Positions 1 through 5,957 of a stretch of DNA of 11,763 nt are shown here, one piece after another; position 1 is the stretch's first letter, and each line of letters starts with the position of its first letter. The notes beneath the pieces were generated by a model that worked only from the letters and a program-made list of their open reading frames with translations, was not told the DNA's origin and ran no database searches. Where the stretch lies: contig JAOZRP010000039.1 in the NCBI GenBank assembly GCA_029940125.1, positions 1 to 11,763 of the forward strand, given 5' to 3'. This DNA comes from a bacterium (GTDB lineage Bacteria > Desulfobacterota > Anaeroferrophillalia > Anaeroferrophillales > Anaeroferrophillaceae). The translations under genes and the position numbers were made by a program.

Positions 1-9
1 CTAAATTGA

Positions 10-51
10 ACGATCAGCGGTCAGCTGTTGGCTGTCAGTTCTAGAGTTACG
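10..51. repeat. Degenerate heptamer tract 1
   Basis: Read in steps of seven from base 10, the sequence gives ACGATCA, GCGGTCA, GCTGTTG, GCTGTCA, GTTCTAG, AGTTACG. The middle units share a consensus close to GCTGTCA, and GCTGTCA itself recurs as a unit of the tract at 11528-11576. The phase is kept while the bases drift, which marks an ageing tandem repeat rather than chance. The tract is not coding. It resembles in kind, but not in sequence, the short tandemly repeated heptanucleotides (STRR) described in cyanobacteria. Confidence 0.5.
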
Positions 52-124
52 GGATTTTTTGCGATTACCAACCGTTGCCTGTCAAGCTTTACTGCACATG
101 AACGCAATATCTTGATTTCCTTAA

Positions 125-159
125 GCTAAACGCTAACCGCCAATGGCTAATAGCTTAAC
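125..159. repeat. Degenerate heptamer tract 2, inverted
   Basis: Five heptamers in register: GCTAAAC, GCTAACC, GCCAATG, GCTAATA, GCTTAAC. On the minus strand they read as GC followed by five variable bases that usually end in TTA, the same pattern as the plus-strand tract near the right end of the window. So this copy is in the opposite orientation to tracts 1 and 3. It is non-coding and no regulatory role can be assigned from the sequence. Confidence 0.5.
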
Positions 160-186
160 TTAGATTGATATAATTGGTGATTATCC

Positions 187-216
187 GGAAACGTTCATTT
201 CCCGATGAACGCTTCC
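187..216. other. Inverted repeat hairpin
   Basis: GGAA (187-190) and TTCC (213-216) flank a perfect seven-base inverted repeat, CGTTCAT (192-198) with ATGAACG (205-211), around a six-base loop. One A-C mismatch interrupts the stem. Neither strand has a run of T after it, so it is not a standard intrinsic terminator. It could be an operator or an RNA structure belonging to something outside the window. Confidence 0.35.
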
Positions 217-365
217 ACAACTACCGGCATCGTTGCCGGCAGCATACCCGTTAAAACAAGGTTTTTACCTTATGATTATATAGCACCAGGACCGGAGAAT
301 GTAAAGCAGGACCTGCAACATAAGGCATGAAATGGCAAGGATTGGAAACTTGCTCAAACAATAAG

Positions 366-385
366 AACGGCTGCCTTTGCCCGTT
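366..385 (-). terminator. Weak possible terminator after rsmA
   Basis: AACGG and CCGTT form a five-base stem around a ten-base loop that overlaps the rsmA stop codon. On the minus strand it is followed by a moderately T-rich stretch. The stem is short and there is no uninterrupted T run, so this is only a weak candidate. No better terminator for the tsaD operon is visible before the window edge. Confidence 0.2.
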
Positions 386-1205
386 ACCTGTACTGCCGCA
401 GCAGGTTTGACAACCGGCAGAATTCGCCTACCGACATGGTTTCCGCTCGACAATCGGGGGAAAATCCGTTTTGGCGCAGCAGATCTTCAATCTGAAAACG
501 CTCCAGGTTCAACCTCCAGTCAGTCAACGGGTTAATGATTTTCTTGCGCCGCTGGCTGAACAGCCGCTGCACCAGATCACCCAGCCACACCACATCGGCA
601 ACCTGGCAGGACGGCCGGGACAGGAAGGAAAGCATCACTACCTTTGACCAGACGCGGGGCTGGGGATAGAAACAGCCGGGAGATACTGAAAATCCGGAGT
701 GGACCCGGCAAAACAACGAGGTCATAATAGACAAACGGCCATAAGATTTGCTGCCCGGCCCGGCCAGAAGCCGGTCGGCAACTTCCGCCTGCATCATCAG
801 CACGGCCCGGGAAAAAAGATGATGGTGCCGAATCAACATAAAGATGATCGGCGTCGTTATCTGGTAGGGAATATTGGCTACCACGCAGATTTTTCCATGG
901 CGCTGGACAATATTTTCAAACTCACGCTCCAAATCAAGCTTGAGCACATCTCCATGAACCAGGTTCAACCCATGACCGCCCCCGGTGACAAACCGGTCCC
1001 GGAGGCCGGGCAGCAGCTCCGCATCCATCTCTACCGCCGTCACCCGGATTGACGCCCGCAGCAGAAAAGCGGTCAGGAACCCGTTGCCCGGACCAATTTC
1101 AAAAACCGGCTCCCCCTCTGTCAATGCCGCCAGTTCAATAATCTTGCGGGCAATATTGGCATCCTGGAGAAAATGCTGCCCCAGTTTTTTTTTATAGCGA
1201 TGCAT
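384..1205 (-). CDS. rsmA: 16S rRNA dimethyladenosine methyltransferase RsmA (KsgA)
   Basis: A 273-residue protein, normal for the family. RsmA uses S-adenosylmethionine to dimethylate two adjacent adenines in the 3' terminal hairpin of 16S rRNA late in small-subunit assembly. Visible signatures are the N-terminal KKLGQHFL (residues 6-13), the SAM motif I FEIGPGNG (35-42), acidic residues of the SAM site at E59 and D86, the catalytic N-I-P-Y (111-114), and a C-terminal FSQRRKKIIN stretch (217-226). The frame is open 48 codons further upstream, but that extension is unlike the family and overlaps the preceding gene. The ATG at 1205 has GGGAAAG eight bases upstream and gives the expected N terminus. 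It is the last gene of a likely tsaD-DUF2062-rsmA operon, 46 bases after the DUF2062 gene. Confidence 0.97.
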   Translation of the reverse strand: MHRYKKKLGQHFLQDANIARKIIELAALTEGEPVFEIGPGNGFLTAFLLRASIRVTAVEMDAELLPGLRDRFVTGGGHGLNLVHGDVLKLDLEREFENIVQRHGKICVVANIPYQITTPIIFMLIRHHHLFSRAVLMMQAEVADRLLAGPGSKSYGRLSIMTSLFCRVHSGFSVSPGCFYPQPRVWSKVVMLSFLSRPSCQVADVVWLGDLVQRLFSQRRKKIINPLTDWRLNLERFQIEDLLRQNGFSPDCRAETMSVGEFCRLSNLLRQYR

Positions 1206-1251
1206 GACAATCTTTCCCGATACTCCCAGGTTTAACAATCTTCCCCACCGA

Positions 1252-1719
1252 TCATTCGCCTTCCGGGGTGGCGGCCTTTTGGTTTCGCCGCAGGTAGACA
1301 ACCAGGAAATTGACCACCGGGATGCTGGCAAGCCCCAGCACCAAACCAATCAAATGGCCGCCAACCAGCAGGGGCAAGGCAACCTGACTGCCGGCATGTA
1401 CGATATCCTGCAGCGTGTGAATATGTTCAGGAAAGGGGATCGAGGTTGACAGAAGGATTTCACCAACCTTGAAATCAAAATAAAGGATGGGAATCATGGA
1501 AAGGGGATTGCATATCCAACTGGCCAGCAGGGAAGCCAGGCGATTGCCGCGCACCAGAAAAGCCAGGGAAATGGCCAGAAAGGTATGGAGACCCAGCAAG
1601 GGAGAAAAAGCCACAAAAAGTCCGACGGCAAAACCACGAGCGATGGTGGCCGGGTTGTCACTGCTCCCCAGCAGGACCCGGATCATCGAACGAAAATCAG
1701 GCTTTTTCTTCTTTTTCAT
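1252..1719 (-). CDS. DUF2062 small membrane protein
   Basis: A 155-residue inner-membrane protein with a very basic N terminus (MKKKKK) and a single DUF2062 domain. The family pattern is seen as P-A-T-I-A-R-G-F-A-V-G-L-F (residues 23-35), S-P-L-L-G-L-H-T (39-46), R-G-N-R (57-60) and N-P-L-S-M (71-75). Hydrophobic segments lie around 28-56, 62-80 and 113-142, with lysine- and arginine-rich ends. The biochemical function of the family is not established. Its ATG overlaps the tsaD stop in an ATGA arrangement and has no clear ribosome binding site of its own, which suggests translational coupling to tsaD. The link to tsaD and rsmA may be simple co-transcription; a direct role in translation is not shown. 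Confidence 0.9.
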   Translation of the reverse strand: MKKKKKPDFRSMIRVLLGSSDNPATIARGFAVGLFVAFSPLLGLHTFLAISLAFLVRGNRLASLLASWICNPLSMIPILYFDFKVGEILLSTSIPFPEHIHTLQDIVHAGSQVALPLLVGGHLIGLVLGLASIPVVNFLVVYLRRNQKAATPEGE

Positions 1720-2714
1720 AGGCGCAGGCGGGAAAAGGCATTAAGTCCCAAATCATCGCTTCTACCCTGCCGATGCAGCCGGTAGCCCACCTGCCCAATC
1801 ATGACCGCATTATCGGTGCAAAGCACCGGCTGCGCCACATGAACTTTCATTCCCTGGGCAGAGGCCGCCCGGAACAAATGATCGCGGATTGCCTGGTTGC
1901 AGGAAACACCGCCGGCCAGGGCGATGGCGTTGATTCCGTTTATTTGCGCGGCTCTCAAGGCTTTGCGGGTTATGACATCGGCCACGGCCGCCTGAAAGGA
2001 AGCCGCAACGTCGGGAATAATTCCTGGAAGCAATTTTTCATTTTTTTCCAGGAAAGTACGAACAGAAGTTTTCAAGCCGCTGAAACTGAAGTCAAGGGAA
2101 TCCGACCCCATATAAGCACGGGGGAACTTGATGGCCTCGGCATTTCCCTGCATTGCCAAACGTTCAATCACCGGCCCGCCCGGGTACCCCAGATCCAGCA
2201 TTTTAGCCACTTTGTCAAACGCTTCTCCGGCAGCATCATCGATGGTCCGACCCAGGAGCACATAATCATGCCAGCCGCGAACCAGATAGATGCTGGTATG
2301 GCCGCCGGAAACCACCAGCCCCACAAACGGAAAATCCGGCCGGTCGGCCGTCAGCAGCGGCGACATTAAATGCCCTTCCACATGATTGACGCCCACCAGG
2401 GGCAGGCGGCAGGCAAAGCTCAGCGATTTGGCATAGGAGATGCCAACCAACAGGGAACCAACCAGGCCGGGGCCACACGTAACACAAACATGATCAATAT
2501 CGGCCAGCTCAACATCCGCCGCTGACAAGGCCTCTTTTACCACCCAGTCAATATTTTCCAGATGCTGGCGCGAGGCAAGCTCGGGAACCACGCCCCCATA
2601 CACCCGATGAATATCAACCTGGCTTGAAATAATATTGGAACGGATGTCACTGCCCCGGGAAAGAACGGCGGCGCAGGTATCATCACAGGAAGTTTCTATG
2701 GCCAGAGTCAACAT
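1716..2714 (-). CDS. tsaD: tRNA N6-threonylcarbamoyladenosine transferase TsaD
   Basis: A 332-residue protein, close to the usual family length. TsaD transfers the threonylcarbamoyl group from threonylcarbamoyl-AMP to A37 of tRNAs that read ANN codons, working with TsaB and TsaE in bacteria; neither partner is in the window. Signatures are the N-terminal LAIETSCDDT (residues 4-13), metal ligands H111 and H115 in N-H-V-E-G-H, VVSGGHTS (134-141), the D-D-A-A-G-E-A-F-D-K loop (159-168), LAGGVSCN (266-273) and metal ligand D301 in CTDN. The open frame runs 40 codons further upstream, but the ATG at 2714 fits the conserved N terminus. The upstream Shine-Dalgarno match is poor, so translation may be modest. 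It is the first gene of the operon with DUF2062 and rsmA. Confidence 0.97.
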   Translation of the reverse strand: MLTLAIETSCDDTCAAVLSRGSDIRSNIISSQVDIHRVYGGVVPELASRQHLENIDWVVKEALSAADVELADIDHVCVTCGPGLVGSLLVGISYAKSLSFACRLPLVGVNHVEGHLMSPLLTADRPDFPFVGLVVSGGHTSIYLVRGWHDYVLLGRTIDDAAGEAFDKVAKMLDLGYPGGPVIERLAMQGNAEAIKFPRAYMGSDSLDFSFSGLKTSVRTFLEKNEKLLPGIIPDVAASFQAAVADVITRKALRAAQINGINAIALAGGVSCNQAIRDHLFRAASAQGMKVHVAQPVLCTDNAVMIGQVGYRLHRQGRSDDLGLNAFSRLRL

Positions 2715-2799
2715 GGCGGATATAGTAGCTGATTTGCCGCCGCCAAACAAGCAATTTTGTCGCCCGCCACGGTATTTTGACAACGAGAAGGGGGAATAA

Positions 2800-2829
2800 A
2801 TTTTACCAGGCAGTGCCGCGGCAGCACAA
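2800..2829 (-). promoter_or_regulatory. Possible tsaD promoter
   Basis: On the minus strand TTGTGC (2824-2829) lies 18 bases before TAAAAT (2800-2805), and the -10 is preceded directly by TGG, giving an extended -10. It sits between the strong terminator hairpin and tsaD, where a promoter is needed if the terminator works. The -35 is a poor match, so this is tentative. The leader would be about 80 bases. Confidence 0.3.
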
Positions 2830-2854
2830 GGCATGGACTACCGGCAGGAAGCTC

Positions 2855-2894
2855 CAGCCAAAAAAGCCGATCATTAAATCGGCTTTTTTGGCTG
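2855..2894. terminator. Strong terminator hairpin between rpoH and tsaD
   Basis: A perfect 17-base-pair stem (2855-2871 with 2878-2894) closes on a six-base loop. Each arm holds a run of six A or six T, so on either strand the hairpin ends in T-rich sequence within the stem. It lies about 70 bases past the rpoH stop and 140 bases before the tsaD start, and should end the rpoH transcript and insulate tsaD. A different role as a structured leader of tsaD is less likely. Confidence 0.8.
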
Positions 2895-2909
2895 CATCAT
2901 ATATATTAT

Positions 2910-2933
2910 CAGATTTTCCCACAGGAAAATCTG
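2910..2933 (-). terminator. Second hairpin after rpoH
   Basis: CAGATTTTCC (2910-2919) and GGAAAATCTG (2924-2933) pair perfectly over ten bases around a four-base loop. The minus strand continues into an A/T-rich run without a clean T tract, so termination is plausible but not certain. A further six-base stem with a GCAA loop on the plus strand (2946-2961) lies directly beside the rpoH stop codon. Three hairpins thus stand in series in the rpoH 3' region, which could stabilise the mRNA end or terminate in stages. Confidence 0.4.
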
Positions 2934-2962
2934 TTGGGCTTTACTCAACCTGCAAAGGTTGT

Positions 2963-3823
2963 TTATGCTGCCAATGACACATCATCCAGCTCTACTTCCA
3001 AATATTTCTTCAACTTCTTTTTAGCGTTGTTTTCCAGCTGTCGGACCCGTTCGCGGGTAATCCCCAGGCTGTCTCCCACTTCCTGCAGGGTTTTCTCCGT
3101 GCCGGAGAAAAAGCGCCCCTCAACAACCTGCCGTTCGCGACTGGTAAGCCGTGACAAGGCCTTCCTGATCTTTTCCTGTCTGACTTGCTGCTCATCCAAC
3201 TCGATCAAAGCCTCTTCCTGATTGTCATCGGCAACCAGCATATCCATATAGGTATTGTCACTATCACGAATGGTGCGATACAAGGACAAATCGCGCTGGC
3301 TGAGCCGCTCGAAAAGCGCCCGGACCTTTTCGTCCTCTTCCTGCCCATCCATCAGGGCCCGCATGGCCTCACGATCAACCTCATTCCCATCCAACAGGCC
3401 TTTGATCCTGGAAAGCTTGTAAAACAGGCGTTTTTGCAGCTGCGTGGTCCCGATCTTCACCAGGCTCCATGTCCTCATGATGTAATCCTGAATATAAGCC
3501 CGAATCCACCACACGGCATAGGAAATCAGCCGGTAGCCCCGCTCGGGATTGAATTTTTTTACCGCTGTCATCAATCCCAGATTCCCTTCCTGAATCAAAT
3601 CCATTTTTTTCATCTGGTAGCCACTGTATTCAGAGGCAATTTTCACCACAAAGCGCAAATTGCTGACTACCAGTTTATGGGCTGCTTCCAGGTCGCCATA
3701 GTCGCGATAGCGAAAAGCAAGCTGCCTCTCTTCTTCCGGTTTCAGCAAAGGGAAACGATTTATTTCGGCCATATAGAGAGAAAAGGAATTGGTTACTGGA
3801 ATCAATTGAGTATTGTTAACCAT
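2963..3823 (-). CDS. rpoH: Heat-shock sigma factor RpoH (sigma-32)
   Basis: A 286-residue group 3 sigma-70 family factor, nearly the length of E. coli RpoH, that directs RNA polymerase to chaperone and protease promoters. Region 1.2 is at residues about 14-45, region 2 at 47-116 with the core-binding and -10 recognition block D-L-I-Q-E-G-N-L-G-L-M (75-85) and Y-A-V-W-W-I-R (102-108), and region 4 at about 220-272 with a helix-turn-helix (L-Q-E-V-G-D-S-L-G-I-T-R-E-R-V-R). An RpoH-box-like stretch, Q-K-R-L-F-Y-K-L (130-137), separates it from the RpoD and RpoS groups. The ATG at 3823 has GAGGTGAT just upstream. It is monocistronic, with a CIRCE operator over its promoter and hairpins after it. 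Its exact target set is not visible here. Confidence 0.95.
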   Translation of the reverse strand: MVNNTQLIPVTNSFSLYMAEINRFPLLKPEEERQLAFRYRDYGDLEAAHKLVVSNLRFVVKIASEYSGYQMKKMDLIQEGNLGLMTAVKKFNPERGYRLISYAVWWIRAYIQDYIMRTWSLVKIGTTQLQKRLFYKLSRIKGLLDGNEVDREAMRALMDGQEEDEKVRALFERLSQRDLSLYRTIRDSDNTYMDMLVADDNQEEALIELDEQQVRQEKIRKALSRLTSRERQVVEGRFFSGTEKTLQEVGDSLGITRERVRQLENNAKKKLKKYLEVELDDVSLAA

Positions 3824-3850
3824 AGTATCACCTCATCCTTGGATAAATTA

Positions 3851-3877
3851 TTAGCACTCACTTGTTACGAGTGCTAA
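3851..3877. promoter_or_regulatory. CIRCE operator (HrcA binding site)
   Basis: A perfect match to the CIRCE consensus: TTAGCACTC, nine spacer bases, GAGTGCTAA, with fully complementary nine-base arms. CIRCE is the binding site of the heat-shock repressor HrcA, whose activity depends on GroEL. Here it lies 28 bases before the rpoH start codon and overlaps the end of the likely -10 hexamer. Repression would therefore block polymerase directly, and the element would also fall in the 5' untranslated RNA. No hrcA gene is in the window. Confidence 0.93.
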
Positions 3878-3903
3878 TATATCACATTTTCGCTAAATAG
3901 CAA
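3876..3903 (-). promoter_or_regulatory. rpoH promoter with extended -10
   Basis: On the minus strand TTGCTA (3898-3903) stands 16 bases before TATATT (3876-3881), and TG sits one base before the -10, making an extended -10 element. The last two bases of the -10 are the first two of the CIRCE arm, and the predicted start of transcription falls inside CIRCE. This suits sigma-70 transcription of rpoH under HrcA control. I saw no sigma-32-type promoter here, though that judgement is by eye. Confidence 0.6.
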
Positions 3904-4031
3904 TCATTATTTTCAAGATATAATCTTAAATCAAACTCGCCAGAGGGAATAATAGTAACATTTTTTCAAAATCAACTTAAAATACTCGTTTTTTCTCCTT
4001 CTTTCTCCCTTTTAGCCGCGAAGCTCTCCTA

Positions 4032-4061
4032 TTGACAAAAATGATTCACTTACATTATATA
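4032..4061 (+). promoter_or_regulatory. Probable queD operon promoter
   Basis: A perfect TTGACA (4032-4037) is followed by A/T-rich sequence with two possible -10 hexamers, CATTAT (4053-4058, spacing 15) and TATATA (4056-4061, spacing 18). Neither spacing is ideal, but this is the only good -35 in the region and it faces queD. The transcript would have a leader of about 135 bases. Confidence 0.5.
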
Positions 4062-4201
4062 GGAACGAACGTTGCGGCTCTGCTTTCAGGGAACATTCCG
4101 GCACGGCCCGGCATTCACAGCATGACCTCCAGCAGCCCTTCCAGCAACAGCAGTTCCCGGAAGCAGGCAATGAATAAAAATCAAAAGGAAAGATCAAAAT
4201 C

Positions 4202-4576
4202 ATGGCCTATGAGCTAAAAATAGAAACGTCGTTCGCCGCCGCCCACAACCTGTTAAACTACTGCGGCCAATGTGAAAAACTCCATGGGCATAACTGGAAA
4301 GTGGAGATAAAGGTGCGTGGTGAGGACTTGGACGAAAGCGGCATGCTGCTGGACTTCAAAATTCTGAAGAACCACACGGAAGCAATCATCCAGAGCCTTG
4401 ACCACTGCTACCTTAACGAGCACCCAGCCTTTGCCGGAAAAAGCCCATCCTCTGAGCTTATCGCCCGCTACATTTTTACTGAACTGGAAAAAAAACTGTC
4501 AGACCGGCAGGTTTCCGTTCATAAAGTCACCGCCTGGGAATCAGATCGGGCGGCAGCCGCCTACATGAGAAGCTAA
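4202..4576 (+). CDS. queD: 6-carboxy-tetrahydropterin synthase QueD
   Basis: A 124-residue member of the PTPS/QueD family, the length of E. coli QueD. It converts dihydroneopterin triphosphate to 6-carboxy-tetrahydropterin, the second step towards queuosine. The zinc ligands are H15 (A-A-A-H) and H28 and H30 (H-G-H-N). The catalytic cysteine is C24, four residues before the first HGH histidine as in E. coli, and D67-H68 and E113 match the remaining active-site residues. The cysteine and spacing favour QueD over a eukaryote-like biopterin synthase. AAGGAAAG lies about ten bases before the ATG. The stop codon directly abuts the folE2 start, and that neighbour makes this enzyme's substrate. Confidence 0.95.
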   Translation: MAYELKIETSFAAAHNLLNYCGQCEKLHGHNWKVEIKVRGEDLDESGMLLDFKILKNHTEAIIQSLDHCYLNEHPAFAGKSPSSELIARYIFTELEKKLSDRQVSVHKVTAWESDRAAAAYMRS

Positions 4577-5350
4577 ATGATCGAAGACATCCAACAACAA
4601 TCAGATTATCGCCAAATCGAAATCAACAAAGTCGGGGTCAAGGGAATTCAGTATCCCATCCAGGTGCTTGACAAAACCTTTGGCGTTCAGCACACCATCG
4701 GTGACTTCAACATGTACGTCAGCCTGCCCCATCATTTTAAAGGCACGCACATGAGCCGGTTTGTCGAAGTGCTCAATCAATACCACAACAAAATCGGCAT
4801 CAACATGTTTCCTACCATTCTGAAACAGATCAGCAGCCACCTTGAGGCCGAATCAGCCCATCTGGAAATTTCCTTCCCCTATTTCATCGATAAAGAAGCC
4901 CCGGTCAGCCGGGCCAGAAGCAAAATGATTTACCACTGTAAATTTTCCGGCAGCCTGACTCGCGGAAATTTAGATTTCAGAGTCCAGGTCAAGGTACCGG
5001 TTACCAGCCTTTGCCCCTGCTCCAAGGCCATCAGCGACGAAGGCGCCCACAACCAGCGAAGCACAGTCACGGTAAATTTCAGTTTCAGAGAATTTGTCTG
5101 GATTGAAGACATGATTAAGCTGATCGAAGACAGCGCCAGCTGCGACATCTACCCGCTGCTCAAGAGACCCGATGAAAAATATGTCACCGAACGGGCCTAC
5201 GCCCACCCCATGTTTGTGGAAGATCTGGTGCGGGAAATTGCCAGCCTGCTGCTTCGCGACCAAAACATAACCTGGTTCACCGTTGAAGCGGAAAACATGG
5301 AAAGCATCCACAACCACAGCGCCTACGCCTTTGTCGAGAAATACCTGTGA
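4577..5350 (+). CDS. folE2: GTP cyclohydrolase FolE2 (type IB)
   Basis: A 257-residue protein of the FolE2 (GCYH-IB) family, which makes dihydroneopterin triphosphate from GTP for folate and queuosine. Family signatures are K-G-T-H-M-S-R-F (residues 55-62), V-T-S-L-C-P-C-S-K (142-150) with the metal-binding and active-site cysteine region, G-A-H-N-Q-R-S (156-162) with H158, and S-I-H-N-H-S-A-Y-A (243-251). Unlike the zinc-dependent FolE, this type is known to work with other divalent metals and is often used under zinc shortage. No Zur-like operator was noticed. Its ATG follows the queD stop with no gap, and its own stop overlaps the plsY start. Confidence 0.96.
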   Translation: MIEDIQQQSDYRQIEINKVGVKGIQYPIQVLDKTFGVQHTIGDFNMYVSLPHHFKGTHMSRFVEVLNQYHNKIGINMFPTILKQISSHLEAESAHLEISFPYFIDKEAPVSRARSKMIYHCKFSGSLTRGNLDFRVQVKVPVTSLCPCSKAISDEGAHNQRSTVTVNFSFREFVWIEDMIKLIEDSASCDIYPLLKRPDEKYVTERAYAHPMFVEDLVREIASLLLRDQNITWFTVEAENMESIHNHSAYAFVEKYL

Positions 5351-5937
5351 CTGCGACTGCTTTTTTTCTGCTCATCGCCGCCTACCTGGCCGGCTCCATT
5401 CCCTGCGGCATCCTGGTCAGTAAATGTTTGGGCATTCCCGACCCGAGGCAGCAGGGCAGCGGCAACATCGGCGCCACCAACATCAGCCGGGTGGGGGGCA
5501 AAAAGGCCGGCCTGATTACCCTGGCCGGCGACGCCCTGAAAGGAGCAGTTCCCGTCCTGGCGGGCTTGTGGCTGGCTCCGGAAACGCCATTTGTCGCCGG
5601 GCTGGCCGGCCTGGCCGCCTTTCTCGGCCACCTCTACCCAATTTTTCTCGGCTTTAAAGGCGGCAAGGGAATTGCCACCGGCTTGGGAGTCTTCCTCGTT
5701 CTGGCCCCGTGGGCCATCGCCGTTGAAGCCCTGGTTTTCCTGGCCGTCATCCTGATTCTGCGGATCGTTTCAGTAGGCTCTCTCGCGGCGGCCCTGACCC
5801 TTCCTTTGTGCATCTGCCTGCTGGATTATCCGAAGGCATACGCCTTAACCGCGCTCCTCGTTGCCATTCTGACTACCTACAAGCATCGGGAAAACATCAA
5901 AAGACTGATTGCCGGACAGGAACCGAAATTTTTCTGA
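5347..5937 (+). CDS. plsY: Acyl-phosphate:glycerol-3-phosphate acyltransferase PlsY
   Basis: A 196-residue multi-pass membrane enzyme that moves the acyl chain from acyl-phosphate to glycerol-3-phosphate, the first step of phospholipid synthesis in the PlsX/PlsY route. The three conserved loops are present: G-S-I-P with G-S-G-N-I-G-A-T-N (residues 16-19 and 37-45), G-H-L-Y-P-I-F-L-G-F-K-G-G-K-G (94-108), and H-R-E-N-I-K-R-L (180-187). Hydrophobic segments fill the space between. The start is GTG at 5347, overlapping the folE2 stop as GTGA, and it gives the usual N terminus right before the first membrane span. The partner gene plsX is not in the window. Joining with queD and folE2 appears to be operon sharing, not pathway logic. 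Confidence 0.95.
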   Translation: MTATAFFLLIAAYLAGSIPCGILVSKCLGIPDPRQQGSGNIGATNISRVGGKKAGLITLAGDALKGAVPVLAGLWLAPETPFVAGLAGLAAFLGHLYPIFLGFKGGKGIATGLGVFLVLAPWAIAVEALVFLAVILILRIVSVGSLAAALTLPLCICLLDYPKAYALTALLVAILTTYKHRENIKRLIAGQEPKFF

Positions 5938-5957
5938 CCAGGGCCATCTCTACACAT

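Larger units (their letters stand above)
1..383. other. Non-coding left edge
   Basis: No convincing gene is seen here on either strand; the open frames are short, lack ribosome binding sites and resemble no family I recognise. The stretch holds two tracts of degenerate heptamer repeats (10-51 and 125-159), a 7-bp-plus-4-bp hairpin (187-216), a small CCGGCA/TGCCGG hairpin near 222-241 and an A/T-rich part. It lies downstream of rsmA, so it may contain that operon's transcript end. What lies beyond base 1 is unknown. Confidence 0.6.
3824..4201. other. Divergent rpoH/queD intergenic region
   Basis: This 378-base gap separates the minus-strand rpoH from the plus-strand queD operon. The rpoH side is A/T-rich and holds the CIRCE element and an extended -10 promoter. 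The queD side starts with a perfect TTGACA and continues as a leader of about 135 bases with GGGAAC (near 4088) able to pair with GTTCCC (near 4153). An open frame through the leader overlaps queD but has no ribosome binding site I can defend. No preQ1 riboswitch pattern was recognised before queD. Confidence 0.5.

Noticed and set aside
125..159. Heptamer tract considered as a CRISPR or iteron array
   Set aside because: Units are seven bases, contiguous, degenerate and without spacers; no cas or replication genes are present.
1206..1349. 48-codon N-terminal extension of rsmA
   Set aside because: It overlaps the DUF2062 coding region, has no family similarity, and the ATG at 1205 with GGGAAAG gives the conserved N terminus.
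2715..2834. 40-codon N-terminal extension of tsaD
   Set aside because: The conserved TsaD N terminus begins at the ATG at 2714; the extension is low-similarity leader sequence.
3185..3877. 230-codon open frame opposite rpoH
   Set aside because: It is antisense to a confidently identified sigma factor and runs into the CIRCE region.
4032..4217. 61-codon open frame in the queD leader
   Set aside because: Its start lies in the -35 hexamer, internal ATGs have no ribosome binding site, and the product is a Ser-rich string with no family resemblance.
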